The notes under the pieces: generated by a model
What the model saw: the letters and a program-made list of their open reading frames with translations, nothing else
Database searches by the model: none
What the model was told of the DNA's origin: nothing
In this document: piece after piece, positions 24,422 through 32,637 of the stretch
How positions within the stretch are numbered: position 1 is the stretch's first letter
How the letters are laid out: the number at the start of each line of letters is the position of its first letter
Source of the DNA: an uncultured Oscillospiraceae bacterium
GTDB taxonomy: Bacteria; Bacillota; Clostridia; Oscillospirales; Oscillospiraceae
Assembly: GCA_910577525.1 (NCBI GenBank)
Contig: CAJTLI010000004.1
Coordinates: forward strand, 1-64,000
DNA length: 64,000 bases
Direction: 5' to 3'
Translations under genes and position numbers: made by a program

Positions 24422-24931
24422 ATGAACGCCGCACAGCGCCGGGAGCGCATTTTGGAATCCCTGAAAGCCGCCCAGGCCCCCCTGTCCGCCGCCGCTCTGG
24501 CCCAAAGGCTGTCGGTGAGCCGCCAGATCATCGTGGGGGACGTGGCCCTGCTCCGGGCCGGGGGAGAGGACATCACCGCCACCCCCCGGGGCTATGTGCT
24601 GGAGCGCCCCCGAGCGGGGCTGAGACGCACCGTGGCCTGCCTCCACAGCGGGGCGGACATGGAGCGGGAGCTGACCCTGATGGTGGACCAGGGGTGCGCG
24701 GTGGAGAACGTCATCGTGGAGCACCCGGTATACGGCCAGCTCACCGGGCCGCTGGACCTGTCCTCCCGGTATGATATCGCGCAGTTCATCCGAAAAATTG
24801 AGGAAAACGCCGCCCGGCCCCTGTCCCTGCTTACCGACGGAATCCACCTGCACACCCTGCGCTGTCCCGATGAGGAGGCCTTTGAGCGGGCGGTAAAGGC
24901 GCTGGGGGAGGCCGGATTTTTGGTGGAATAG
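24422..24931 (+). CDS. niaR: NiaR-type niacin-responsive transcriptional repressor
   Basis: 169 residues: N-terminal HTH_11 (QRRERILESLKAAQAPLSAA, ALAQRLSVSRQIIVGDVALL) and C-terminal 3H domain with its three conserved His contexts (ACLHSGADMERE, VEHPVYGQL, LLTDGIHLHTL). The 3H domain binds a metal and nicotinate; NiaR (YrxA) represses niacin uptake and NAD synthesis genes. AAAGGAG is 8 bp before ATG. A candidate target transporter lies 0.9 kb downstream. Confidence 0.93.
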   Translation: MNAAQRRERILESLKAAQAPLSAAALAQRLSVSRQIIVGDVALLRAGGEDITATPRGYVLERPRAGLRRTVACLHSGADMERELTLMVDQGCAVENVIVEHPVYGQLTGPLDLSSRYDIAQFIRKIEENAARPLSLLTDGIHLHTLRCPDEEAFERAVKALGEAGFLVE

Positions 24932-24938
24932 GGGGTTT

Positions 24939-24962
24939 GCAACCGCAGGTTGCGGTTTTTTC
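24939..24962 (+). terminator. Terminator of niaR
   Basis: GCAACC GCA GGTTGC then GGTTTTTT. Confidence 0.8.
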
Positions 24963-25029
24963 CAGTCTCCGCTGGTGGTCCGCAACCAAGCCTTCTGCTA
25001 TCATGGGACCATCACAGGAGGTGGCTTTT

Positions 25030-25716
25030 ATGAAGCTGAACGAGAAAATTTTGTACTACCGCAAAGCGGCCAAGCTGTCCCAGGAGGATCTGGCAGCCAT
25101 GGTGGGGGTGTCCCGTCAGGCGGTGAGCAAATGGGAGCTGGGCGACGCCACGCCGGAGGTGGACAAGCTGCTGGCGCTGGCAAAGGCCTTCGGCGTGACC
25201 ACCGACGAGCTGCTCAGCGAAGGCGAGCCCGCCGGGCCGGAGAAACGGGAAGAACCACCCCGGGAGGAGCCCCCGGTGTACACGGTCCCGGACACCCCGG
25301 GGCCGGACAATTTTGACCGGGCCACAGGGTGGATTGGGCGGCTCATCCGGCGGTTCGGCTGGCTGGCCGGGGTGTACATCGCCCTGTCCGGGCTGGGCAC
25401 CACCATCATTGGGGCGCTGGCCCGGTGGGGCTTCGGGGCTTTTTTCGATACGTCCGAGAATATGATGTCCGGGCTGGGTGGTTTTGACAGCTTTGGCGGC
25501 ATGGGAGGCGTACAGTTCTCCGGCGACGTCCCGCCGGAGATACAGCAGGCGTTTTTGGAGGAGATGGGGCTTGCCCCCTCCGCCTCGTCCCTGGGCGGGG
25601 TGGAGGGCTTCTTCCTGGGCTTTGCCACCGTGTTCCTTGTGATCGGCGTGGTCACCATGATCGCCGGGGCGGTGCTGGCGGTGGTGCTCTACTGGAAGGG
25701 GAACAAAAGGCCCTGA
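25030..25716 (+). CDS. HTH (Xre/Cro-type) protein with membrane helices
   Basis: 228 residues. Residues 5-60 form an HTH_3 domain (LSQEDLAAMVGVSRQAVSKW ELGDATPEVDKL), then a Pro/Glu-rich linker and two hydrophobic helices (about 120-145 and 200-222) separated by a Gly-rich stretch. It looks like a membrane-tethered regulator. ATG 25030 has AGGAGG 8 bp upstream. Role unknown. Confidence 0.82.
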   Translation: MKLNEKILYYRKAAKLSQEDLAAMVGVSRQAVSKWELGDATPEVDKLLALAKAFGVTTDELLSEGEPAGPEKREEPPREEPPVYTVPDTPGPDNFDRATGWIGRLIRRFGWLAGVYIALSGLGTTIIGALARWGFGAFFDTSENMMSGLGGFDSFGGMGGVQFSGDVPPEIQQAFLEEMGLAPSASSLGGVEGFFLGFATVFLVIGVVTMIAGAVLAVVLYWKGNKRP

Positions 25717-25734
25717 CTTTGGGCAAAACGCCGG

Positions 25735-25763
25735 TTGACATTTTTCCCCTGTCCCTGTATCAT
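25735..25763 (+). promoter_or_regulatory. Promoter of the NiaY-like transporter
   Basis: TTGACA (25735-25740), 17 bp, TATCAT (25758-25763). Confidence 0.88.
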
Positions 25764-25799
25764 AGTCCACACAGGTGTCAAGACACCTGTGTGGACTAT
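25762..25799. promoter_or_regulatory. Perfect 38-nt palindrome, candidate NiaR operator
   Basis: Arms ATAGTCCACACAGGTGTC and GACACCTGTGTGGACTAT flank AA. It begins inside the -10 box, the classic place for a repressor. The core ACAGGTGTCAAGACACCTGT resembles, from memory, the NiaR motif reported in Firmicutes. Confidence 0.75.
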
Positions 25800-25821
25800 T
25801 TTTGAGATTCGAGGGATGGAT

Positions 25822-26928
25822 ATGGAAAAGCTCAAAGCGTTCCTGAAGCGCAAAAACATCGTCATCTCCGCCAAGCGGTACGGCATCGACGCCCTGGGGG
25901 CCATGGCCCAGGGCCTGTTCTGCTCCCTGCTCATCGGCACGATCCTGAACACCGTGGGCAGTCAGTTCCACATCGGCTTCCTCACCGCCCAGATCATCGA
26001 GATCAACAAGCAGGGGTACACCATTGGCGGACTGGCCTCCTTCATGAGCGGCTCGGCCATGGCGGTGGCCATCGGCTATGCCCTCCAGGCGCCGCCCATG
26101 GTGCTGTTCTCCCTGGCGACAGTGGGCTACGCCTGCAACGCCCTGGGCGGGGCGGGGGGACCGCTGGCGGTGCTGTTCGTGGCCATCATCGCCGCCGAGT
26201 TCGGCAAGGCGGTGTCCAAGGAGACCAAGGTGGACATCCTCGTCACCCCCATCGTCACTATTCTGGTGGGCATCGGCGCGGCCTGGCTCATCGCCCCTCC
26301 CATCGGCAGCGCGGCCAGCGCCTTCGGCCAGCTCATCATGCGGGCTACCGTCCTCCAGCCCTTCTGGATGGGCATCCTGGTGTCCGTGCTGGTGGGGGTG
26401 GCCCTGACCCTGCCCATCTCCTCCGCGGCCATCTGCTCGGTGCTGGGCCTGACGGGGCTGGCGGGAGGCGCGGCGGTGGCCGGGTGCTGCGCCCAGATGG
26501 TGGGCTTCGCCGTCATGTCCTTCCGGGAGAACGGCTGGGGCGGGCTGGTGAGCCAGGGCCTCGGCACGTCCATGCTGCAAATGCCCAACATCGTGAAGAA
26601 TCCCCGGATCTGGATTCCCCCCACGTTGGCCTCCGCCGTCACCGGCCCCCTGGCCACCTGCCTGTTCAAGCTGGAGATGAACGGCGCGCCCATCAACTCC
26701 GGCATGGGGACCTGCGGCCTGTGCGGCCAGCTGGGGGTGTGGACCGGCTGGCTCAGCCCCAGCGAGAAGGCCCTGGCCAACGGGGCCGCGGCCATCGCTC
26801 CCGGGGCCTTTGAGTGGACCGGGCTGATCCTGATCTCCTTCGTCCTGCCTGCGGTGCTGTGCTGGGCCTTCGGCATCCTGTTCCGGCGGATCGGCTGGAT
26901 TCGCGAGGGCGACCTCAAGCTGGATTGA
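25822..26928 (+). CDS. niaY: PTS_EIIC_2/PfoR-type membrane protein, putative niacin transporter
   Basis: 368 residues with about ten membrane segments and repeated Gly/Ala-rich helices (GIDALGAMAQGLFCSLLIGT, SGMGTCGLCGQLGVWTGWL). It has no IIA/IIB phosphorylation domains. The family (COG3641) was linked by regulon analysis to niacin uptake as NiaY. Here the palindromic operator in its promoter and the nearby niaR gene support that role, which is inference. ATG 25822 has GAGGG 6 bp upstream; ATG 25816 is too close to that box. Confidence 0.72.
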   Translation: MEKLKAFLKRKNIVISAKRYGIDALGAMAQGLFCSLLIGTILNTVGSQFHIGFLTAQIIEINKQGYTIGGLASFMSGSAMAVAIGYALQAPPMVLFSLATVGYACNALGGAGGPLAVLFVAIIAAEFGKAVSKETKVDILVTPIVTILVGIGAAWLIAPPIGSAASAFGQLIMRATVLQPFWMGILVSVLVGVALTLPISSAAICSVLGLTGLAGGAAVAGCCAQMVGFAVMSFRENGWGGLVSQGLGTSMLQMPNIVKNPRIWIPPTLASAVTGPLATCLFKLEMNGAPINSGMGTCGLCGQLGVWTGWLSPSEKALANGAAAIAPGAFEWTGLILISFVLPAVLCWAFGILFRRIGWIREGDLKLD

Positions 26929-26933
26929 TCTTA

Positions 26934-27095
26934 GAAGCTGTATTCACAACCTCAATTCACTGTTTAGCCGGGTCTTTTTCCGCCATGCGGCGTTCAATTT
27001 TCTTGAAATAAACACAATAATTTCTGAGAAAATTTGCCTTACCTGACGGGAAAATCCCTCGGCTATCCGGCGGTTTCGGCTGTGAATACAGGTTC
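26934..27095. mobile_element. MITE-like element, 162 bp
   Basis: Terminal inverted repeats GAAGCTGTATTCACA and (reverse complement of the right end) GAACCTGTATTCACA, flanked by TTA on both sides. The interior has GGGTCTTTTTCCGCCATGC and AAATAAACACAAT, shared with the elements at 38.8, 44.0 and 50 kb. No coding capacity. Confidence 0.85.
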
Positions 27096-27112
27096 TTACA
27101 CTTTTACGCGTC

Positions 27113-27141
27113 AAAACGCCCCGCCGCCGGCGGGGCGTTTT
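27113..27141 (+). terminator. Terminator after the NiaY-like gene
   Basis: AAAACGCCCCGCC GCC GGCGGGGCGTTTT. The MITE at 26.9 kb lies between the gene and this terminator. Confidence 0.88.
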
Positions 27142-27207
27142 GGACGGTTTCGACAAAAAAAGGGCCGCCTCAGCGGGAAAAACGGTGGGAAAGCGTCTGA
27201 AACCAGC

Positions 27208-27236
27208 TTGACGAACCGTCAACTTTGTGTTATAAT
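27208..27236 (+). promoter_or_regulatory. Promoter of the str operon
   Basis: TTGACG (27208-27213), 17 bp, TATAAT (27231-27236). Confidence 0.92.
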
Positions 27237-27275
27237 TTCACACTGCGCCGATTACGCGAAAAGGGGGCCTGTCCG

Positions 27276-27515
27276 ATGCTGAACGAACTGGAGAACGCGT
27301 CCAAGGTCGTGGGCGTCAAGCAGGTCCGCCGGGCGCTGGCAAACGGCCAGGCCAAACGCCTGTATCCGGCCAAGGACGCCGACCCCCAGCTGACCGAACC
27401 CCTGGCCCGCCAGGCGGCGGAACAAGGCGTGGAGACCGTCTGGGCGGAGTCCATGAAGGCCCTGGGCCGGGCCTGCGGCATCGGGGTCGGGGCGGCGGTG
27501 GCCGCTCTGATTTAA
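27276..27515 (+). CDS. L7Ae/L30e-like ribosomal protein (YbxF type)
   Basis: 79 residues with the L7Ae fold signatures KVVGVKQVRRALANGQAKRL and a C-terminal LGRACGIGVGAAVAALI. YbxF-type proteins bind kink-turn RNA and sit just before rpsL in many Firmicutes, as here. ATG 27276 is preceded by GGGGG at 8 bp. First gene of the str operon; rpoB/rpoC are not directly upstream in this genome. Confidence 0.9.
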   Translation: MLNELENASKVVGVKQVRRALANGQAKRLYPAKDADPQLTEPLARQAAEQGVETVWAESMKALGRACGIGVGAAVAALI

Positions 27516-27589
27516 CAACTTTTTCCGGTTTTAGCGAATAATCTCCGGATCATTCGTTAAAATATATATTTATTGAAAGGAGGAAAATT

Positions 27590-28012
27590 ATGCCTACCTT
27601 TAACCAACTGGTCCGCAAGGGCCGCGAGAAGAGCACCTACAAGTCCAACTCTCCCGCCATGCAGCACGGTCTGAACACCCTGAAAAACAAGGAGACCGAC
27701 CTGCCCTCTCCTCAGAAGCGGGGCGTGTGCACCGCCGTTCGTACTTCCACCCCGAAGAAACCGAACTCCGCGCTGCGTAAGATCGCCCGTGTGCGCCTGA
27801 CCAACGGCTACGAGGTCACCGCCTATATCCCCGGCGTGGGCCACAATCTTCAGGAGCACTCCGTGGTCATGATCCGCGGCGGCCGTGTCAAGGACCTGCC
27901 CGGCGTTCGTTACCACATCATCCGCGGCACGCTGGACACCCAGGGCGTCAACGGCCGGATGCAGGCCCGCTCCAAGTACGGCGCCAAGCGGCCCAAGGCC
28001 AAGAAGAAGTAA
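27590..28012 (+). CDS. rpsL: 30S ribosomal protein S12
   Basis: 140 residues, standard S12. Signatures: MPTFNQLVRKGREK, CTAVRTSTPKKPNSALRK, the streptomycin-region VRLTNGYEVTAYIPGVGHNL and GVRYHIIRGTLD. It forms part of the decoding centre. The wild-type Lys of TPKKPNS is present, so no streptomycin-resistance change is seen there. AAAGGAGG precedes ATG. Confidence 0.99.
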   Translation: MPTFNQLVRKGREKSTYKSNSPAMQHGLNTLKNKETDLPSPQKRGVCTAVRTSTPKKPNSALRKIARVRLTNGYEVTAYIPGVGHNLQEHSVVMIRGGRVKDLPGVRYHIIRGTLDTQGVNGRMQARSKYGAKRPKAKKK

Positions 28013-28103
28013 TTCTTCACCCACAACAAGTTTTGCGCACACGCGCAAGGCACCCTGCCTTGCCGGGTGTTTATCTGATATAAAGCCTGCGCTGCCCATA
28101 GCC

Positions 28104-28176
28104 TGTAGGGGCGGATATGATCCGCCCGTCAGGTTCCGGGACTTAATATAGCGGGCGGATGGTATCCGCCCCTACA
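28104..28176. repeat. REP-like inverted repeat
   Basis: TGTAGGGGCGGAT ATG ATCCGCCCG ... CGGGCGGAT GG TATCCGCCCCTACA. The two halves are mutually inverted and each is itself a hairpin. Similar GTAGGGGCGGA repeats are widespread in gut clostridia. It lies between rpsL and rpsG. Confidence 0.88.
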
Positions 28177-28196
28177 AAAGCGGGCACAAATTGGGT

Positions 28197-28230
28197 AAAC
28201 CTCGGACAGGCACATTACGCGAGGTTTTTT
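28197..28230 (+). terminator. Terminator-like hairpin between rpsL and rpsG
   Basis: AAACCTCG, 14-nt loop, GCGAGG and T6. If active, rpsG-fusA-tuf would need readthrough or a separate promoter. Confidence 0.6.
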
Positions 28231-28380
28231 CGGCCAAATATCGTCGCGTCAGGCGGGGAGCGGGGTTCCGGGCAAGGGGCGCATACTTTGTGTATGTGAC
28301 CCGCCACGAGGGTTCCCGCAACGAAGCATGGCGCAATGAGATGTCGGCCGAAGCTTCGAGTACCTGTGAATTCTAATTTT
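28231..28380. other. Structured intergenic block before rpsG, no gene
   Basis: About 150 bp with no convincing gene. It contains GCATACTTTGTGTATG (hairpin) and CATGGCGCAATGAGATG. A frame across it (FVYVTRHEGSRNEAWRNE) looks like the spurious product of a dispersed clostridial repeat. It ends in an AT-rich stretch just before the rpsG ribosome-binding site. Confidence 0.5.
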
Positions 28381-28401
28381 ATATAGAAGGAGGGAAGCGA
28401 A

Positions 28402-28872
28402 GTGCCCAGAAGAGGAAACGTACCCAAGCGGGAAATTCTGCCCGACCCGCTGTATAATTCCGTCTTAGTCACTAAGCTCGTCAACAGCATCATGCTGGAC
28501 GGCAAGAAGGGCGTAGCCCAGAAGGTCGTCTACGGCGCCTTTGACATCATCAAGGACAAGACCGGCAAGGAGCCCCTTGAGGTCTTCACCACCGCCATTG
28601 AGAACATCATGCCTTCCCTGGAGACCAAGTCCCGCCGCGTGGGCGGCTCCACCTATCAGGTCCCCATGGAGGTCCGGCCCGAACGCCGTCAGACCCTGGG
28701 TCTGCGCTGGCTGACCAACTACTCCCGCAACCGCGGCGAGAAGACCATGAAGGAGCGGCTGGCCGGTGAGATCATGGACGCCGCCAACAACACCGGGTCC
28801 GCTGTGAAGAAGCGTGAGGACACCCACAAGATGGCCGAGGCCAACAAGGCGTTCGCCCACTACCGCTGGTAA
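28402..28872 (+). CDS. rpsG: 30S ribosomal protein S7
   Basis: 156 residues. Signatures MPRRGNVPKREILPDPLYNS, NIMPSLETKSRRVGGSTYQV and RWLTNYSRNRGEKTM. S7 nucleates assembly of the 30S head and can autoregulate the str operon. The start is GTG 28402 with GAAGGAGGG 8 bp upstream. fusA follows 23 bp later. Confidence 0.99.
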   Translation: MPRRGNVPKREILPDPLYNSVLVTKLVNSIMLDGKKGVAQKVVYGAFDIIKDKTGKEPLEVFTTAIENIMPSLETKSRRVGGSTYQVPMEVRPERRQTLGLRWLTNYSRNRGEKTMKERLAGEIMDAANNTGSAVKKREDTHKMAEANKAFAHYRW

Positions 28873-28895
28873 GGACGGAGGCAAGCTGAACCAAT

Positions 28896-31001
28896 ATGGC
28901 AAGAAAAGTAACTCTGGAAAACACACGTAATATCGGCATCATGGCCCACATCGACGCCGGTAAGACCACCACCACCGAGCGCATCCTGTACTACACCGGC
29001 GTGAACTACAAGATCGGTGAGACCCATGACGGCACCGCCACCATGGACTGGATGGCTCAGGAGCAGGAGCGGGGCATCACCATCACCTCCGCCGCCACCA
29101 CCTGCTACTGGAAGGGCACCAAGGACCAGTTCCCCCAGACCCGGATCAACATCATCGACACCCCGGGCCACGTGGACTTCACCGTGGAGGTGGAGCGCTC
29201 CCTGCGCGTGCTGGACGGCTCTGTCACCGTCATGTGCGCCAAGGGCGGCGTGGAGCCCCAGTCCGAGACTGTCTGGCGTCAGGCGGACCACTACAAGGTC
29301 CCCCGCATGATCTACGTCAATAAGATGGACATCATGGGTGCCGACTTCTACAACGTGCTCAACATGATCCATGACCGGCTCAAGGCCAACGCCGTGCCCA
29401 TCCAGCTCCCCATCGGCAAGGAGGAGACCTTCAAGGGCATCATCGACCTGGTGGAGATGGACGCCGACATCTACTACGACGAGATGGGCAAGGATATGCG
29501 CGTCGAGGAGATCCCCGCCGACATGCTGGAGCTGGCCCAGGAGTACCGCACCAAGCTGGTGGACGCCTGCGCCGACATCGATGAGGAGATCATGGAGCTG
29601 GCTCTGGAGGAGCAGCCCGTCCCCCAGGAGATGCTGCGCCGGGCCATCCGCCGCGGCACCATCGACAACCTGCTTGTCCCCGTGGTGTGCGGCACGTCCT
29701 ACAAGAACAAGGGCGTGCAGAAGCTGCTGGACGCCATCGTGGACTATATGCCCGCCCCCACCGACATCCCCCCCATTCAGGGCGTCAACCCCGACACCGA
29801 GGAGGAAGAGGAGCGCCCGTCCTCCGACGAGGAGCCCTTCTCCGCCCTGGCGTTCAAAATCGCCACCGATCCCTTTGTGGGCCGCCTGTCCTTCATCCGT
29901 GTCTATTCCGGCACGCTGAACACCGGCACGTCGGTGCTCAACTCCACCAAGCGGCAGAAGGAGCGCATCGGCCGCATCCTCCAGATGCACGCCAACCACC
30001 GGGAGGATATCGAGACCGTGTACTCCGGCGACATCGCCGCCGTCATCGGCCTGAAGAACTCCACCACCGGCGACACCCTGTGCGACGAGAAGCACCCCGT
30101 CATTCTGGAGTCCATGGAGTTCCCTGAGCCCGTCATCCGGGTGGCCATTGAGCCCAAGACCAAGGCCGGCCAGGAGAAGATGGGCATCGCCCTGATGAAG
30201 CTGGCAGAGGAGGACCCCACCTTTAAGACCTACACCGACGAGGAGACCGGCCAGACCATCATCGCAGGTATGGGCGAACTCCATTTGGAGATCATCGTGG
30301 ACCGTCTGCTCCGGGAGTACAAGGTGGAGGCCAACGTGGGCGCGCCCCAGGTGGCCTATAAGGAGACCATCAAGCAGTCCGTCAAGCAGGACACCAAGTA
30401 CGCCCGCCAGTCCGGCGGCAAGGGCCAGTACGGCCATGTGGTCATCACCGTGGAGCCCAACGAGCCCGGCAAGGGCTATGAGTTCCTCAACGAGATCACC
30501 GGCGGCGTCATCCCCAAGGAGTTCATCCCCGCCGTGGACGCGGGCATCCAGGGGGCCATGCAGTCCGGCGTGCTGGCCGGCTATCCCGTGGTGGATGTCA
30601 AGGTTCACTTGACCTTCGGCTCCTACCACGAGGTGGACTCCTCCGAGATGGCCTTCAAGATCGCCGGCTCCATGGCCTTCAAGGAGGCCTGCCGCAAGGC
30701 CGGGGCCTGCCTGCTGGAGCCCATTATGAAGGTGTCCGTCATCGCCCCCGAGGAGTACCTGGGCAACGTCATCGGCGACCTCACCTCCCGCCGCGGCCAG
30801 ATTCTGGGCCAGGAGGCCCGGCCCGGCGCCCAGCAGGTGGACGCGCTGGTCCCCCTGTCCGAGATGTTCGGCTACGCCACCGACCTGCGCTCCCGCACCC
30901 AGGGCCGGGGCCAGTATACCATGGAGCCCCACAGCTATGTGGAGATCCCCAAGAACATCGCCGAGAAGATCATCGCCCAGCGCGGCCGGAAAGAGGACTG
31001 A
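28896..31001 (+). CDS. fusA: Elongation factor G
   Basis: 701 residues, full length. G1 AHIDAGKTTTTERI, G3 DTPGHVDFTVEVERSLRVLD, G4 NKMDIMGADF, then domains II-V (for example GGKGQYGHVVITVEPNE and the C-terminal YATDLRSRTQGRGQYTMEPH). It is the GTPase that drives ribosomal translocation and, with RRF, recycling. It sits in the conserved rpsL-rpsG-fusA-tuf order. Confidence 0.99.
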   Translation: MARKVTLENTRNIGIMAHIDAGKTTTTERILYYTGVNYKIGETHDGTATMDWMAQEQERGITITSAATTCYWKGTKDQFPQTRINIIDTPGHVDFTVEVERSLRVLDGSVTVMCAKGGVEPQSETVWRQADHYKVPRMIYVNKMDIMGADFYNVLNMIHDRLKANAVPIQLPIGKEETFKGIIDLVEMDADIYYDEMGKDMRVEEIPADMLELAQEYRTKLVDACADIDEEIMELALEEQPVPQEMLRRAIRRGTIDNLLVPVVCGTSYKNKGVQKLLDAIVDYMPAPTDIPPIQGVNPDTEEEEERPSSDEEPFSALAFKIATDPFVGRLSFIRVYSGTLNTGTSVLNSTKRQKERIGRILQMHANHREDIETVYSGDIAAVIGLKNSTTGDTLCDEKHPVILESMEFPEPVIRVAIEPKTKAGQEKMGIALMKLAEEDPTFKTYTDEETGQTIIAGMGELHLEIIVDRLLREYKVEANVGAPQVAYKETIKQSVKQDTKYARQSGGKGQYGHVVITVEPNEPGKGYEFLNEITGGVIPKEFIPAVDAGIQGAMQSGVLAGYPVVDVKVHLTFGSYHEVDSSEMAFKIAGSMAFKEACRKAGACLLEPIMKVSVIAPEEYLGNVIGDLTSRRGQILGQEARPGAQQVDALVPLSEMFGYATDLRSRTQGRGQYTMEPHSYVEIPKNIAEKIIAQRGRKED

Positions 31002-31116
31002 TTGCGCCCCGCGCAAATTAACAGTTGCAATTTCTGCCGCCATAGGATAAAATAGGCCCATAAACCTATTTGTCTCACCCCATTACAATTCACCATTATA
31101 AGGAGGAACATCCAAA

Positions 31117-32319
<1,203 letters not shown>

Positions 32320-32342
32320 TTCCAACGCTTAAACAGCCGTAA

Positions 32343-32373
32343 AAGACAGCCGCCGTCAGGCGGCTGTCTTTTT
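32343..32373 (+). terminator. Terminator of the str operon
   Basis: AAGACAGCCGCC GTCA GGCGGCTGTC then T5. Confidence 0.95.
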
Positions 32374-32469
32374 GCGTGCGGACGCCGGGGCTGTTGGCCG
32401 CGCCGGTTCATTTGCCTGTCGCGTAATTCACGTTAAAAAAGAGGGAGCGGCCAGCCGGCCGCTCCCCCA

Positions 32470-32637
32470 TTATTTCTTATTATCGTAATACCCTGATATG
32501 GCGCAAAGCGCACCAATTAGCGAAACAATCGCTCCAACCTGAGTCATAATATCACCTAAGAGAATGAATGCACTCCCTAACAAAATTACAGCTATCCCAA
32601 GAAATATTTTTCCACTTGATCTAACTCCGATAATTGA
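32470..32637 (-). pseudogene. AT-rich small membrane-protein frame in phase with nrdD
   Basis: Directly after the nrdD stop the same frame stays open for 55 codons in a distinctly AT-rich stretch. It encodes two hydrophobic helices (KIFLGIAVILLGSAFILLGD and MTQVGAIVSLIGALCAISGY) and a charged end YYDNKK. ATG 32547 with AGGTGA upstream would give only the last 25 residues; a TTG in the first helix would give 37. This is either a fragment of a transferred small membrane-protein gene or a real small gene. Confidence 0.4.

Noticed and set aside
28191..28376. 61-codon frame before rpsG
   Set aside because: The translation (VYVTRHEGSRNEAWRNE) looks like the product of a dispersed intergenic repeat and it lacks a ribosome-binding site.
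28860..31061. A 733-codon open frame antisense to rpsG and fusA
   Set aside because: It mirrors EF-G codon by codon in a high-GC gene; the composition (strings of Leu, Val, Gly, His) is typical of antisense shadows and no ribosome-binding site is present.
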